A DNA stretch of 64,000 bases from Siphlonurus alternatus (taxonomy: Eukaryota; Arthropoda; Insecta; Ephemeroptera; Siphlonuridae): contig OX463781.1 in NCBI GenBank assembly GCA_949825025.1, positions 8,186,648 through 8,250,647 on the forward strand, in the 5' to 3' direction. The notes beneath the pieces were generated by a model. It made no database searches and was not told where the DNA came from. It saw nothing but the letters and a program-made list of their open reading frames with translations. How positions within the stretch are numbered: position 1 is the stretch's first letter; every line of letters begins with the position of its first letter. The position numbers and the translations under genes were made by a program. Below are positions 13,001-24,727 of this stretch, one piece after another.

Positions 13001-16000
13001 AAAATAATGCCCAGGGTATTTATTAAAAGTATTAAAAGCTTACCATAATTTTAAAATAAGTATTTTTTTATATGATGTATAATAATGATATAAATCTAAT
13101 AGGTAATAAAAAAAACTGTAAGCTTAGCAACGTATTAATTTTTATTTAAAGCTAATCAATTTTACACTGTTTATAAGTTGTTAAAATCGATTCTGTCCTC
13201 AGGCATGATATTTAACTAAATCTTTCTTACAACCGAAACTATTTTTATAAATGTACGTCAACTTAACGAGATGAATTACGAGAATTAGTTGGCGCCAAGT
13301 TGGAGAAAAGTATAATTATAACATATCACGGGAACCTTGTCTCGAGAAAATTGTTTTAATTATTTTCTTCACGTTGAATACAAAAGTGAAGTCAATTTAG
13401 TGTATGGTGTTAACTGCTAATAATGTGTTATGAAAATAAATTAGTCCTTTAGAACGATTAAATATTCTCAAGATTCTCTGTGATGCGCAAGCATTTTCTT
13501 ACACCTATCATCTATGGCATCTTTGAACGAGAACAAGGTTTATTTTTAAACTTTTGCAAGGTAGATAAAATTGCAAGCAACATGATTTTGTGGACAGATA
13601 TAACAATAAATGCTTTGTTGTATGGGGGATTTTTATTAAATTCAAATTATTTAGCAGCAGTTACAAAACCAAGCATTTTATATAATAAAGATACAACACG
13701 ACAAGCACACACACACACACACAAAATGCAGTAAAATTATGTATTCACTACATAGATAGCATTGATATTAAAACAGTATTCAAGAAGTTAGTCGGAATTG
13801 ACATAACGTAATTATGTTAATTATTGAATCAAAGTTTATAATTTTTTTTTTTTTAATTTTAGTGAAATTCGTGTTCATCAGGGTGTTAGCTTTTTAGCAC
13901 AAAAAACATCAACACAACACGTAGCAAGTGTAACTTCCAGCTCGCACAAAATTTTGAGGCAGCAAATTTAACCACATAGAGTTGTGGTTTGCTGCGAAAA
14001 GTTTGTCTAGTAAGATAAATCTAGGTTTAGTTTTACATTTAATACATTGTGTAACGTAATATTGTCGAGAAAATAAAATAAAAATCAAAATCACTTGTTA
14101 TATTTAACTTATTTGTTTTGACTTAGTGAGTTATTTTGTTACTTATTTTGTTTTATTATTCTATTAATTTATGTCATATCACTTGATGCATTTCGTTGTT
14201 CATCAGACAAAATATATTACCTGGATTTATCTTTCACCTGGATCATTTACCTTGATAACAGTACAGTACCTTCCATTCAAGTGATTAAGGTAATTTTTTT
14301 ATACTAACTAAAAATACCACGAACGCTGTTATATCATACTACCCATTTGTTAGTTCCAACAAAATTGAATTATTTTAAATATCGATGATTATTGTCCATC
14401 TAATGAGCTTCCAATCTTGAAATTTCTCCCTGATCTACCTACCTGTCTGCCCACCTTGGCCAGGCTGCAATTTGCTAGTATAGGTTCGCGGCACCAGGGC
14501 GTGGCTGATCCGTTGCTCTGAACGACCTTCAGCATCACCACTCGATCGTTGCAACCAGAAGAAGAAGAATAAAAAAAATAATAGCTGAAAATATTTAATG
14601 ATAGTATATTAATGTAAGTCGTGCTTCTCAACCGTGGTAGTTACTGATAAAATTACAAACCTTAAATATTTATTTCATATTAATTTATTCATATTTTAAA
14701 TGTGATGAATCGATTGGCGCCTCTTTAAAGTTTTAATAATTATATGTTGTAAGTTAAATCAATGAAGATGGAAATAACAAGTTGTTATCTTGTAAATTAT
14801 CATATATATTTTATTTTTAGATAAAAGAAATGATAAAACTATCTTCAAAAATAATAGAACAATTTACACAATTGATATATTTGTAACTATAATACAGTAT
14901 CGATATTTATGATTTCTCGTGACCAAATTTTCTATACGAGACTCGATTTTGTGAACATTGGGTGGCCAAAATTGGGTGTTGGTTTAAGATTAGATTGTCA
15001 TGAATTTTCTTGCTCCCATAAACCAGTCCTTCTTTATCATTAATTTGGACACGTATCGTATATCTAAATCGGGAACATTTTAAATTAAACAGGATGTTAA
15101 TATTACGATTAGGTAGGATGAAATTTATGAATAAAGGCGGAATAAATAAACACGTTGTTTATCGGAAGTAGAAAGAAACAAGACAAATATAATATGAATG
15201 CGCCAAGTTTATTTTTGTTGTTTTGACTGATAGATAATTCATTTTTAGGTAATTTTTCTTTTTACAATATACCAATGCGATGTATTTTATTATATAAAAA
15301 TATTTTAGCCTCAAGAAAAAGTATAGCCAATTTGCAGAACCATTAAATAAATCTGTCTAACTTATAGCCTAATATGAGCCAATGATAATATCAATAATTT
15401 TTTAACTATATGTTCAATCATATCTCATTCTTTACTAACAAAACTTCGATTTTTAAGATAAGATCTATATAATTATAGCATGATGAAGAGGTTAAAAAAA
15501 GTATGAATATTTTTGTAGAATTTTACAACCAAATTTTTTAACTTCCTAGCATTCTTTAGTGCATAATATACATATAAGTTTATTAATAAAGTCATACTTT
15601 AAAATGTATATTAGATCCTTGAAAATAATTAAATATTTATAAATATAAAAACATATACTCTAAGATACAACATGTTGGTATAAAAAATATATAGGCTCCA
15701 TCTTCTTGCTTCATATCCAGTCTAACTTGATTTAAGTACACAACCAAAATCACTCGATACCGGAACAACTCGGATGTGCTTCAATTAAATTTGAAACTGA
15801 AAATTTACATGACTACTTCATAGTAGAAGTACTGACCGATGCGGAAATATTCCAAATTGAAAAAAAGCCAGACACTTCCGCCTACTTTTGGTTGTGATAT
15901 TAATCGAATTTGACTGTATTTCCAGTCGGTGTCTTACTGACTAGACGAACACACCGACCTTGGTCCCACTACTTGCTTTACGTGAGGCAAAATTTCAATG

Positions 16001-18141
16001 AGGACCAACAAGAAAAAATCTGAAAATACACGTAGGAAGTACATTCGATAAATTCAATTAGGTATAACAGCTTGCTGAATTTTTATCTCCTTTGTTGTGT
16101 GGTATTTTAGACATAATATTTTATTATCTCACTAGGAAGTCACCAATTTAAAATTGTGTTCAAAACTATTCCTATTGTCCATTAAATAATTGAAGTAAAA
16201 AAATGTACGAGTAACATAAAAAAGGATCGTTATATACAATATCCTCATAGAAAAATACTTACCAAAAGTAATGTAACATCCATTACAATGTACTTTTTTC
16301 TCTTTGAAGTATTATCTGTAATAAATCAAGATAATTAAAAGAAATTCATTAAATTTTGGTACGTGCTCAGTTCAAATGTTTGCCAGCTTAACTTGGTAAT
16401 AAATTTAAAGTTATCTGAATTGAATTGCGTGGCGTTATAAGGTGCAAACTAGACGCTGAAATATTATTTAAAGACTATTTTAACCTTGAATGTGGTTTAT
16501 ATTTCATGCTATGTTTTGATTTATTCGATTTATTAAAAATATTATAAAAATTTATTGATCACCATAAGTCAAGCACGTGTTAATATTGTTTTCATTAGTT
16601 ATTTCAATTTCGATTTTTTTACACTCTCACGTGACACTAGTTAATGAGTTCTTGTGTTCTAACGTCTAGTACAGGTTTTTTAAAAAATGCTCAACCATAT
16701 TAATATTTTATTTAAATTTGTGATAAAAGTCAACAAGTGTAAAAAATGGCAAAGCTACTGAACTAAATCGAATTATAGTAACAGCACCTTTAATTATATA
16801 TTTTATAAATTGTATTTTTTTATCTTGATTAATATCGATAAAAATAAAATATTTACATGTATGTGTAAATCAATAAGGGATGACAAAATATAACTGATAA
16901 CTGACTAAATAAACCAAGAAAAAAAAGCATTATATTGTACAAATTCTTAGTTGCTCCCTGCAGTATATTCATGAGTTGTTTCTTATTCACCATTGATATA
17001 CGAGTATAAAAAATCTTAATATTAATTTTATTATGTTCGCTTTATAATTTTTATTAAAATGAATTACTTATAGCTGCCGCTGTTGGGATTTTCCTTGATT
17101 TTTCTGACTTTTCTTGAATCCGTAGAATTCAAACAATACATCGACATTATTATATGGCCATTTGTTGATCAGGATTTTTTTTTTATAAATATATTTAATA
17201 TATAGTCCTAAGCTTGCTACATGGTTAGTTTCTACCGTGAAATTTTTGAATTATAATTGGAATCATAATTTTATGAAGCCTTTTGAATTTTATTACTCGA
17301 TATTAATTAATTCTTAATTGAATAAATTTAACATTACCATGAAATAAAATCACAAAACAAAATACTGACAATATAATCATCGCTAAAATCTCTATAGAAC
17401 CAAATGGATGGACTGTCACATTTGATACTTCATGTAGCTATAACAACGCTAGAATTATTGATTCCTATAATGATTGTGTGGAGTTTTACATGTCCCATCC
17501 TGTGCCATAATGTCATCATTCAGGTGACATGTTGTAGCTGAACTCGTCTGTCTGTAGTCTAGCCGCAACCGGTCCAGTGTCTCAGCCACCTGCTTTTCGT
17601 ATGTAAATGTGCCAAGTTCAGTGCAGTATCGTAAATTGCAAGCTAACGATACCAGACTGAAATCTACTGTAGATCGCTATCGTTTTAAATATAGGATTGT
17701 GGGGACTGTAAAGTTGTCAAATAATGTTTTGTCGATTTTCTATGGACTTTCATTTCTAGTTGACAATATTAAAAAAATGTTACTGTAGAGAAAAATTTGA
17801 AGCATTTTACTCAATTTGTAAAGCTTTTACTGTATTATATTTATTAAATTATATTCCAAATTTTCTTTGTATTTTCTCACAGTGCATACTTATTGTTCAT
17901 TTCATGATTTGCAATGCAACATTAAAATAATTAAAAATGATAGTGTGAATATTTTTTATTATTTTATTTTATGCCTTGTTGTATGGCATACTTTCCTGTT
18001 AAGAGTAATTTTTTTAAGTTTTATTATTACTAGAAAATAGATCTTTATGCGTGATACAATGTAAATATATGATTTAATTTAGAACGTATATAAAATTTAA
18101 GACAGGTCATCTTCAAAATGAAGGAATGAAAATAATATACA

Positions 18142-18142
<1 letters not shown>
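7911..18142. other. Long A+T-rich intergenic stretch
   Basis: No gene is supported in these 10 kb. G+C-richer islands lie at about 9170-9330, 12480-12690 (no sustained open frame), 14390-14560, 15890-16010 and 17520-17680. A 27-base poly(A) run sits at 10056-10082, a TAAT microsatellite at about 11110-11130 and a CA repeat at 13705-13722. Everything else is low-complexity A/T sequence with stops in all frames. Confidence 0.6.
13705..13722. repeat. (CA)n microsatellite
   Basis: Nine consecutive CA dinucleotides in A/T-rich DNA. Confidence 0.9.
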
Positions 18143-18202
<60 letters not shown>

Positions 18203-18215
18203 TATATATATATAT
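18143..18215. repeat. (TA)n microsatellite
   Basis: Alternating TA dinucleotides, interrupted once by AATTA near 18198. The array is self-complementary and could extrude as a cruciform. Confidence 0.95.
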
Positions 18216-19069
18216 AAATTTTGACACTATATTTATCTTAAAAAATTATCAAAATGTCAAAAATAATTTTCTATTACAATTACAAAAAAAAAAGATTAAT
18301 GCCTGTATGTACGAATATTATTTAAATAAAAATGAAACTGTATATCAAAAGGCAATCTCCTCTTGCTCTTTGAGCTGTCACAGGGCTCATAAAGCTGGAC
18401 TTATCGCGTAGATCTGGCCACATTTTTCAGCCAGTGATATGGACCACGGATGCTGCGACTCAAATTCACATTCCCTCTTGTCTCTGACGACTGCGGAACG
18501 TCTGCCAAGATGTCAAGTGACGTGATACAAATTCACGATAAGGTGGAATTGAAACAAAGTTGGACTAAATTAATTAATAATCAGAATGGTGCAAATACTT
18601 CAAACAACGTGGTGTAAAAAAATTGAATTGACTGACAGTGAAACTGATTTTTAAAGAGGCTGCCCTTCGAATAATTTTATATATTATTAGAATTACATTA
18701 GCTAATCTTGGTATGCTAAAGAAGCAGGTATGTTTAAATAATACATCACTATCATTAAGCGCTCTGAGCCCGTTTAGAAATTTGTTCCCAAGCTATTTTA
18801 CTAATTTATTGATATTATTATTTAATAATTTATCAATATAAGGGAGCATGATAAGAAAAATTTAATAAAACTTGTAAATTTCAGTACTATAGCTAACAAA
18901 ATTCTAGACTAAAACGTAAGCTGAATTCTTTGTAACTACGTCATTTTATGTTTCAAAATACATTATTTATCTCTTAAAATTTGCATTTACCAAGAATTCT
19001 TCATTTATATTAACGTCGTGATTTTTATTTTACAGCTCTTAAAATAAATTTGCTGTAAAAAAATTTGCA

Positions 19070-19072
<3 letters not shown>
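18216..19072. other. Intergenic DNA between two TA arrays
   Basis: No gene is supported. A G+C-richer island lies at about 18360-18550 and the rest is A/T-rich. Confidence 0.6.

Positions 19073-19157
<85 letters not shown>
19073..19157. repeat. (TA)n microsatellite
   Basis: About 85 bases of alternating AT with a single phase shift near 19129. It is the second TA array within 1 kb. Confidence 0.95.
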
Positions 19158-19161
<4 letters not shown>

Positions 19162-20800
19162 CAAAACATTTAGAGCCTAGACAAGTTCTGGTAAAAGTGT
19201 TATATAGCCACACACGAAAACTAGTTTGGAGCTTATTTATTCTACCTGGCGAGAGCCCTGGGATGTCTCTGTGAAGAATGACACAACAGCCGGTCCACTG
19301 CAAGAATCTGAAGACAATGCAACAGTCTGAGTAGGAATGCAATTTGTCCAGCAGTGTTGGAACTCACAACTTTCCTCATATGGTCAACTGATACTTCTTT
19401 TTCTTATCAAGACAATCAAATAATATTCCCAGAACAATTATATTGAATATAAATTTAATATGTATTATACTTTTTTTGTGATTTCAAGGAAGATTTAAAG
19501 AAATTTATACTCTTGAGTGTGGTTTTGATAGAGTTATATTGAGTTATATTATAGCAATGCAATTAATTCAAATAAATTACGTTAGTTTCATGAGTTTTGG
19601 ATTTATATGAGAACCTCTACTTTTAATTTTAAGAAATAAATTATATCGCATCCCTATAACTTCTTTTCTCAAGCACTCACATACTACACTATATTTACAA
19701 TCAAGAACACTGTAATATACTAGTATGTACTGTATTAAGGATAATTTTTTTTATTAATTCATTTAAAAAGGAAATTGTGATAACTGTTTTTTTTTTCAAT
19801 TGAGCTATCTATATTTAAATAGTGTACAAATGTATATTATAAATATTGTCATAAACAGTTATAAAATTATCTTTGAATTATTGAAATATATTTTGTACAA
19901 TTCCATATTATCCTACTTGTTTACTAAATTTAATAGGGTAGTGAATAATAAGCATAACAACATACACCAAAATAACTTATAAAAAATGTTTTATTGTTAT
20001 AAAAAAAAAAAAATCAGCACAGCTCGTATACAAAAAGAAAAGCTGAAAAATATTTAGAAAAAAATGTGGAAAAAGAAAATTACAAAATATGCGTATATAT
20101 AGTAGAAAAGTACAAAAAATCATCTTGATAAATTGCAACAGGAGCCGACGTCACGTGGTGTCATTTTGGTGCTCGGAGGGTCGACGTAGGCATGACGCCA
20201 CATCGATGACGTCATTGGTCACGGAGGGAGGGTCCCAGTCCCATCCCGCCCCTCCCCCCGGCCTGGCCAGACCCCCGAGCACCTGGCTTCACTCGGAAAA
20301 ACAGATTCGGGGACGGAGAAATTAGTAATTAATGCTCTTTAATTAAAAAAACTTAAACTGCAAATCATTTTACTGTCAATTTAATTGCAGAAAATTTATA
20401 TTTACAATCCAATCATAATTATTAGTACAATAGTATGCAAGTTTGGACTCGTAATTATATTTATTCAGTTAAGTTAATCAAATTCTTAGACATTTATTGT
20501 TATTTCTTATTGAAGCTAGAAATCATATTTAAAGCATAAATTTATGAACACACAAGAACAAAATATTGTCTTGACAACTGGCCAAAGGTTTTATTAAAAT
20601 GATTCCTTTTTATTTTGTTGTATAAAATAAAGTTAACAGGTTAAAAAAGTACGATTCATGCAATTTCATAATTTACAATTTCAATGATAGAGAAGTGCAA
20701 ATTTTTAGTCATTTGGACAGTTAGGTGTAAATAAAAATATTTTGTCTATTTTCCCGAGTAAATTATTTACAGAGCCACGTGGCAAAATGTTCTCCATGAA
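19158..20800. other. Intergenic DNA with a strong G+C-rich island
   Basis: Most of this is A/T-rich without a gene. The island at about 20130-20320 is the exception. It contains CGACGTCACGTGG near 20148, a TGACGTCA palindrome at 20207-20214 and long C-runs near 20250. An open frame crosses it but reads as composition-driven Arg/Pro/Ser with no recognisable domain. A cis-regulatory role is possible but unproven. Confidence 0.5.
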
Positions 20801-20805
20801 TCATA

Positions 20806-20856
20806 TTGTGTATAATATAAAGCAGGCGAATTGTGGACGAGCGATCACAGCCAGTG
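20806..20856 (+). promoter_or_regulatory. Candidate TATA-type core promoter
   Basis: TATAATATAAAG at 20811-20822 is followed, about 30 bases after its last TATAA, by GATCACAGCCAGTGAG, which could serve as a start region. The A|GTGAGT just after would also make a donor site for a tiny first exon. No downstream coding exon could be linked, and the cuticle gene ends head-on to it at 21047. This rests on motif spacing alone. Confidence 0.2.
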
Positions 20857-20955
20857 AGTTTTTTCAACAGAAAAATTAATTATTAAATTAACTTTGATCT
20901 GTTAATTAAATTAGGGAAGTCGATGTCCATAGTATAATCGCCATCGTCGTCATAA

Positions 20956-20961
20956 TTTATT
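20956..20961 (-). terminator. Polyadenylation signal AATAAA for the cuticle-protein gene
   Basis: AATAAA on the minus strand lies about 86 bases beyond the TAA stop of the cuticle-protein exon, in A/T-rich sequence. It is the first canonical signal after the stop and is well placed for the 3' end of that transcript. Confidence 0.55.
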
Positions 20962-21046
20962 TTTTCTTTTTATCAAAAAAATAATTATTAATAAAAATGG
21001 GAGGGATTTTTAAATAAGATCAAATTGAGATAATTTAATCGAGGTG

Positions 21047-22516
21047 TTACAACGCCAGGAACTTCATGAGTGCCTCGTATATTAATTTAGGATTTATAGT
21101 TCCATCAGCTGTGTATCGGACTCCCCTTAACATTCCATCATTGTCTTCAACTCCATATTCTCCAATGATGAAACCGTCTGGTGTTCGCTCTTCCACTCGA
21201 TATTTTCGGTAATTTTCTCCCTGGACAATGTAACCGAACTTCTGGTTTGCGGCTGCAGCTCTTTGTGCATCCAAATCTTTGTCAAAGACTCGAAGTCCCT
21301 CTGGAGAGGCTGATGAACTCGGGGGAGGTTGAACTCCATGGACTCTTCCTCGACTTTCAACATTAACACTCTCAGGGACTTCGTAATTTTGTTCTGGTTG
21401 TCCGTAGTTTTGTTCAGCATAACTAGGTGGTGGGGACGGTACCTGTACATAACTTCGTTCAGGTGTCCCATAGTTCCGTTCTGGTGTTCCATAATTACGT
21501 TCAGGTGTCCCATAATTTTTTTCTGGTTGCCCATAAACTTTCTCAGGTTGTCCATATACCTTTTCAGGTTGTCCGTATTGTTGTTCTGATGTTTGATAAT
21601 TTAGAGATCTTGGTTCTGGTTGTTTTGGAGTTTGAATTTCATAATTAACAGATGATGATTGATAAGATTTTGGTGTTATATCAAAACTTGGAGCCGGCGG
21701 TCGTTGAGGGGGTGGTAAATTCTGTGTTCTAACTTGATTACGACCGTTTCTTACCACTGAATAACTTGCAGATGGAGACAATCTCACTTCTATCGGTTCA
21801 CTTGCAGATTGCGGCGGTGAATATTGTCTAGGTGTAGATTGTTGTGGTGCATATTGCCTAGATGCAGACTGTGGTGGTGAATGTTGTCTAGGTCGTGGTC
21901 TTGAGAATATACTTGACCTTGGTCTATTATATCTATTATTAATAATTTTAGAACCATAAGTTGAAATGGACCTTGTAATTGGACCTGAAGATGGGGATGC
22001 TTCTTCTATACTTAAATCACTTCTTTGTACAGAAGATGGAGTTATTTGAGCATCATTATCTGTAACTAAAGTTACGTCTTTACTATTTTTAGAAAATGCA
22101 TCTAAAAATGTAGTAAAAATATCTTTTGGCGTTGTTTTGACAGGAGTAGCTTCACTGACAGAAGATGTTGAGGACACTCGTACTGAGATGACCTTGGTTG
22201 GGGGTTCAGTGACCTCCTCCTGTACTTGGGGTGCTGATGTTGTGGTGGTTTCTGCAGCAGCCTCCGTGGTAGTGGTGGTGATGATATCTTGGTCCTGGGT
22301 GGGTCCAGCCACCTCCTCCACCCTCGCCACCTCCCTCTCCTCGTCCTCTGCAGACTCAGAGGTGGACGAGATGGAACGGTCCTCCTCCTGCTGTCCGATG
22401 AAGAGTGAGAGGAAATCCTTGCCCATGATAAGTCCGTCTCTACTGGAACCTTCAAGCTTCCTTGCCTGGCTCGGTAGAGGCAGGCAGTGGGAAGTGGGAA
22501 CCAGTGCGGAAACAAC
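21047..22516 (-). CDS. Cuticle protein with C-terminal Rebers-Riddiford domain, main (last) exon
   Basis: This exon encodes residues 19-507 of a secreted structural protein predicted to bind chitin in the cuticle. The acceptor TTCTTGTGTTGCAG precedes 22516, and the exon joins in phase 0 to the 54-base exon at 52606-52659, which completes the signal peptide. The order along the precursor is: end of the signal peptide; acidic stretch (62-86); Thr-rich run (96-112); Ser/Pro/Arg/Gln region with three RQ(H/Y)xP decapeptides (228-257); six YG(Q/T)PE(K/R) heptads (332-373); R&R domain (about 445-494). The domain fits G-x8-G-x6-Y-x-A (G470, G479, Y486, A488) and then leaves the usual consensus, ending in INPKLIYEALMKFLAL. 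The stop is TAA at 21047-21049. An in-frame ATG three codons upstream of the acceptor would give a truncated signal peptide and is not the likely start. The exact CPR subgroup and orthologue are not identified. Confidence 0.92.
   Translation of the reverse strand, partial: VVSALVPTSHCLPLPSQARKLEGSSRDGLIMGKDFLSLFIGQQEEDRSISSTSESAEDEEREVARVEEVAGPTQDQDIITTTTTEAAAETTTTSAPQVQEEVTEPPTKVISVRVSSTSSVSEATPVKTTPKDIFTTFLDAFSKNSKDVTLVTDNDAQITPSSVQRSDLSIEEASPSSGPITRSISTYGSKIINNRYNRPRSSIFSRPRPRQHSPPQSASRQYAPQQSTPRQYSPPQSASEPIEVRLSPSASYSVVRNGRNQVRTQNLPPPQRPPAPSFDITPKSYQSSSVNYEIQTPKQPEPRSLNYQTSEQQYGQPEKVYGQPEKVYGQPEKNYGTPERNYGTPERNYGTPERSYVQVPSPPPSYAEQNYGQPEQNYEVPESVNVESRGRVHGVQPPPSSSASPEGLRVFDKDLDAQRAAAANQKFGYIVQGENYRKYRVEERTPDGFIIGEYGVEDNDGMLRGVRYTADGTINPKLIYEALMKFLAL
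21452..21577 (-). repeat. Six tandem 21-bp repeats encoding YG(Q/T)PE heptads
   Basis: Six consecutive seven-codon units read YGQPEKV, YGQPEKV, YGQPEKN, YGTPERN, YGTPERN, YGTPERS. Neighbouring units are nearly identical, so the array probably grew by recent unit duplication and could vary in length between individuals. Tyr/Gly/Pro/Gln repeats of this kind are typical of flexible or cross-linked regions in structural cuticle proteins. A degenerate extra unit (YGQPEQN) lies just downstream. Confidence 0.9.
21800..21889 (-). repeat. Three tandem 30-bp repeats encoding RQ(H/Y)xP decapeptides
   Basis: Three consecutive ten-codon units read RQHSPPQSAS, RQYAPQQSTP and RQYSPPQSAS. They sit in the disordered middle of the cuticle protein, before the heptad array. 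Confidence 0.85.
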
Positions 22517-24404
22517 CTGCAACACAAGAAAAAGAATATCGTGATTAGGACATTTAATTATAGAAACAAAAATTTAGATAACTTTTTGAATTTAAATTCT
22601 TCGCAATAAAATATATTATATTTTTATCCAATTACTTATTTACTTGAATGACTTAAAGCTTAAGTAAGAATTATTTTCTTCGTATATCTCAAATCAGAGA
22701 TGTTAAGTTAATAGAATTTTCTGCAGAATATACAGTGAAAATTTAAATATATTTCATAAAAATATAATAATTTAAAATTAAATAATCTAAACAACAATAT
22801 TTTGTTGGACTTGACTACACTATAATTATAAATTAGAAGTTACTATATAATATATCCCTAATGAACACCACATATCGTGAGTTATGTGTACTTGTTGACA
22901 TCAAGTAATTTACAATTTAATTTAAAGAAACTTATAAATTACATGAAGTATATTACACAGTTCAAGTCCTACAAGTCTGACGCCCATCTTACTGCGATCA
23001 GCTATTAATTACTAAGCGACCAACGCACTTGCTTTTAACTAGTCTCAAAGAATATATTTTAAAACTAACTTTAGTGCGTTGATGCTCTAATATGGATGTA
23101 AAAATAAATAAATAAAAAATTACAATGTTAACAATACATATTTATATATTCCTACCCACAATGAATATAACAATATAACATTGTATTGTTAAACTATTGT
23201 AATTTACACATCACACTATAATATAACATTCATTCATTTATATAATACAACATAAAATTTAATTTAAATACAAAAGATGTTATATAAGCTATGTTACATT
23301 ATATATAGGGGTGTTGAACTGCTAATGTCTTTTGGTATGCGTTGATTTTAAATATATTATTATATAACGGGTAGTAAAAAAGAAATAAAACGAAGTCAAT
23401 TTTTTTATTAATAATATTTTTCCATGTAAGACAAGCTTTGTTAAAATGTCCGGCCTTGAACTTAACAGGTTTGCGTATTAAAAATGTTAAAAAAAATGAA
23501 GATCGAAAATAATGTGGTGTAAGTCTGGTTTGGTTTGTTCATGGCCTAGCAACCGAAAGACACAGTGGCAGGTTAGACAACATTACACTGATGAAGGGAG
23601 GGAGGCATGATCGGACTTTGCAATCTCGTAATGCAGAACAAAAGAAACGGTCAGCCAACTGGTCACGAACGATTCTTTGAAAGATGTCGCCGGTTTTAAA
23701 AGTACACTTTAAACCTGATCACGAACATACATGTTTTAAAATGTTTTTTTTTTTATATAATTATTTTCTTTAAATGTGACTGTAAGACTTATTCTTAAAA
23801 TTTATTTCTAAATTAAAATGATAACTTCATGTGAAGTGTAAAGTAGATTGTGTTTAAGAGATATATTTTTGTTCATGTCAGTCTTGTTTCATAAAAACTG
23901 TAATAAATATCAAATTGAGTTGTTCAGTAATATCGATTAGATATTCAAAATAAATGGTTTAACATAACCCTTAACGCCAACTTACATTAAGGACAAACAT
24001 GTTTTATTTCTTGAAAGCTTTTACCGAGTCATAAGTTTTAAATCACCTAAAAATTGAGAACGAATAAAAAGAACATACACATTCTGACGTGTATTATAAT
24101 ATTTTTGCCTTGTCAATCAATTTAATTTTTTTTACTCGTATTTTCAAATCTGAACGTGCAGTGACGCTGCAACTTCCGAGGTTTTTAGTGCATAATACTC
24201 TTTAATACGTGTATCCATAAAAATATTTTGGTACAAGATGTATAATCTTTCTTTACTTTCAGAACTAAATTGCTCATCAAACATTTTGCTATTTTTATTA
24301 ATCATGATCATATGGCGTTCTTTTAGTCCTACTGATTGATAATTGCATTTGAAAAGAGGAGGGGAAAGATGAAAGATTCTCTCACTAAGTTTTTAAGCGT
24401 AGAT

Positions 24405-24727
24405 AATGGAGTATCGACCTCAATTTTTTTTATTGCTGAAATGGATAGAGGGCGAAAAGTTATGCTACCCTGATTTTTTTTTTCAAATTTTTTAGAGCCC
24501 GGGAAGTATTTTCAAAAAATTATTGAAACTCCTTTTGTGACGTCACGCGGCGGCAAGTCCTATATTTTTCTTAAGGAGCGGCGTCTCGTGACGTCACAAA
24601 AAGTGCTTTCAATAATTTTTTAAAAATAGTTCCCGGGCTCTAAAAGATCTGAAAAAAATCAAGGTAACATAACTTTGCACCCTCCATCCATTTCTGCAAT
24701 AAAAAAGATTGAGGTCGATACTCCATT
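24405..24727. mobile_element. Palindromic (foldback) MITE, 323 bp
   Basis: Almost the whole element is one long inverted repeat. It starts AATGGAGTATCGACCTCAAT and ends with the complement ATTGAGGTCGATACTCCATT (one extra base in the right copy). Internal landmarks are mirrored: AGAGCCCGGGAA near 24494 and TTCCCGGGCTCT near 24631, then GTGACGTCAC near both 24537 and 24588, around a short G+C-rich centre. There is no coding capacity. The target duplication is unclear: the flanks share no obvious direct repeat. A second, decayed copy at 7302-7643 shows it is a dispersed family. Confidence 0.85.

Noticed and set aside
15730..15900. 11-bp inverted CACAACCAAAA / TTTTGGTTGTG pair
   Set aside because: The arms are short, widely spaced and do not extend, so this is not convincing as an element.
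20844..20856. ATCACAGCCAGTG resembling the seed of the miR-2/miR-13 family
   Set aside because: Similarity stops after the seed and no pre-miRNA hairpin surrounds it.
22514..22525. ATG three codons upstream of the cuticle main exon as the true start
   Set aside because: It overlaps the splice acceptor (TTGCAG). Starting there leaves a poor signal peptide, while the 52606 exon gives a complete one in frame.
21127..22544. Other long open frames over the cuticle exon, on both strands
   Set aside because: They are shadows created by the biased codons and repeats of the real minus-strand frame and have no domains.
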